Assembly (NCBI GenBank): GCA_003451975.1
Contig: DMIX01000215.1
Location: 1 to 6,125 of the forward strand
Origin: Propionibacteriaceae bacterium
GTDB taxonomy: Bacteria; Actinomycetota; Actinomycetes; Propionibacteriales; Propionibacteriaceae
Direction: 5' to 3'
DNA length: 6,125 nucleotides
Part shown: positions 5,566 to 6,125 of the stretch, in pieces
Layout of the letters: every line of letters begins with the position of its first letter
How positions within the stretch are numbered: position 1 is the stretch's first letter
Program-made: the position numbers and the translations under genes
The notes under the pieces: model-generated
Database searches by the model: none
What the model was told of the DNA's origin: nothing
What the model saw: only the letters and a program-made list of their open reading frames with translations

Positions 5566-5734
5566 AGCCGTTCTCCTGTCGTGGTATTCCCAGCACTCAC
5601 CGGCCGGGATAGCGCCCCTGTCGAGCAGGGACTCCCATCATTGGAGCATACACCCCTTATCTGAGAAGCATACCGAGAATTACGCCGGCATGCCGCTGTA
5701 CAAAGAACACCGCACCTCTCGGCGAGGCACTGAC
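5566..5734 (-). other. nusG-rplK intergenic region
   Basis: 169 bp without a gene. It contains the rplK ribosome-binding site and a small hairpin, CCCTG-CTCGA-CAGGG on the minus strand (5630-5616). Two TATGCT hexamers, at 5673-5668 and 5649-5644 on the minus strand, could act as -10 boxes but have no good -35. No strong terminator follows nusG, so readthrough into rplK is likely. Confidence 0.4.
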
Positions 5735-6125
5735 TTAAATCTTTTCGACCTGCGCCATGTCGACTTCGACAGGCGTGGATCTACCGAATATCTGAACGCT
5801 CACCTTGAGCTTGTTCTTCTCTGCGTTCACCTCATCTATGACACCGGAGAACGACTCGAAGGGGCCTTGCGTTATTTTTACCTGCTCGCCCACCGTAAAG
5901 GTCTGGCGGAAATGCATCGACCGTTCGCCCTTGAGTTCACCGGTGCGCTGCAGAATGCGCTTCACTTCTTCCATGCTGATGGGTTGGGGCTTGGCGTTGG
6001 ACGCAGAGCCTACAAATCCCGTGACGCCACTGATGTTGCGAATGACGGCGCACGTCGTCTTCCACCCATTCTCCGGCAAGTCCATCTCCACAAGAATGTA
6101 GCCAGGCAAAATTTTTCTGGAGACC
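5735..6125 (-). CDS. nusG: Transcription elongation/termination factor NusG, C-terminal part (5' end outside the window)
   Basis: NusG binds the RNA polymerase clamp and couples it to Rho or to ribosomal protein S10. The visible 129 codons open with VSRKILPGYILVEMDLPENG, the end of the NGN domain, continue with VIRNISGVTGFVG, and finish with the KOW domain (EQVKITQGPFESFSGVIDEV, then IFGRSTPVEVDMAQVEKI). The stop is TAA at 5737-5735. The TTG at 6109 is internal, not the start. Actinobacterial NusG usually has a longer Ala/Glu-rich linker before KOW. Here the linker is short (ILQRTGELKGERSMHFRQTF) and the WKTTCAVIRNISGVTGFVG wording resembles spirochaete NusG. The gene precedes rplK, the standard order in both groups. 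Confidence 0.95.
   Translation of the reverse strand, partial: VSRKILPGYILVEMDLPENGWKTTCAVIRNISGVTGFVGSASNAKPQPISMEEVKRILQRTGELKGERSMHFRQTFTVGEQVKITQGPFESFSGVIDEVNAEKNKLKVSVQIFGRSTPVEVDMAQVEKI

Noticed and set aside
4584..5664. Plus-strand open frames antisense to rplA and rplK
   Set aside because: They are shadows of two certain ribosomal protein genes and have no ribosome-binding sites or domains.

Overview
The window carries the nusG-rplK-rplA-rplJ-rplL-rpoB ribosomal/RNA polymerase cluster, read right to left on the minus strand, with extra genes inserted at two points. From within rplA leftward (about 1-5000) it looks like a high-GC actinobacterium. The L1 body, L10, L7/L12 and the RpoB N-terminus have actinobacterial wording, rpoB starts with TTG, and sampled lines run about 62-70% GC. 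The right end (about 5030-6125: nusG, rplK and the first ~40 codons of rplA) is lower in GC (sampled lines about 43-60%). Its NusG and L11 sequences read like spirochaete proteins. The window is therefore either a natural recombinant or an assembly chimera, with the break inside rplA near the conserved KFDETVEV segment.

Layout from right to left: nusG 3' part (5735-6125); a 169-bp gap; rplK (5134-5565) and rplA (4431-5132), 1 bp apart; a strong terminator (4379-4413); a GNAT acetyltransferase gene (3801-4319); a promoter and L10-type leader with an intrinsic terminator-like attenuator (3667-3821); rplJ (3034-3621) and rplL (2616-3014); the rplL terminator (2559-2594). Next comes an accessory module. 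It has a plus-strand 54-aa gene for a small, probably exported peptide (2256-2420, ended by a hairpin at 2476-2513). Divergent from it, on the minus strand, is a 416-aa HTH-plus-TPR-like regulator (895-2145). A 400-bp gap with a long hairpin and promoter candidates leads into rpoB (1-494, continuing off the left edge).

The notable feature is the peptide/regulator pair between rplL and rpoB. An XRE-type HTH fused to a TPR-like helical domain, divergent from a tiny signal-peptide ORF with a short tail ending GNWPMLK, is the layout of Gram-positive RRNPP peptide-pheromone receptors (PlcR, PrgX, ComR, Rgg type). Related inverted repeats, CTTGAC-N6/7-GTCAAG, lie in the divergent promoter region and again just past the regulator's stop, facing rpoB. 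This suggests autoregulation and possibly an effect on rpoB transcription. Pair function, peptide export and operator binding are inferences from sequence alone.
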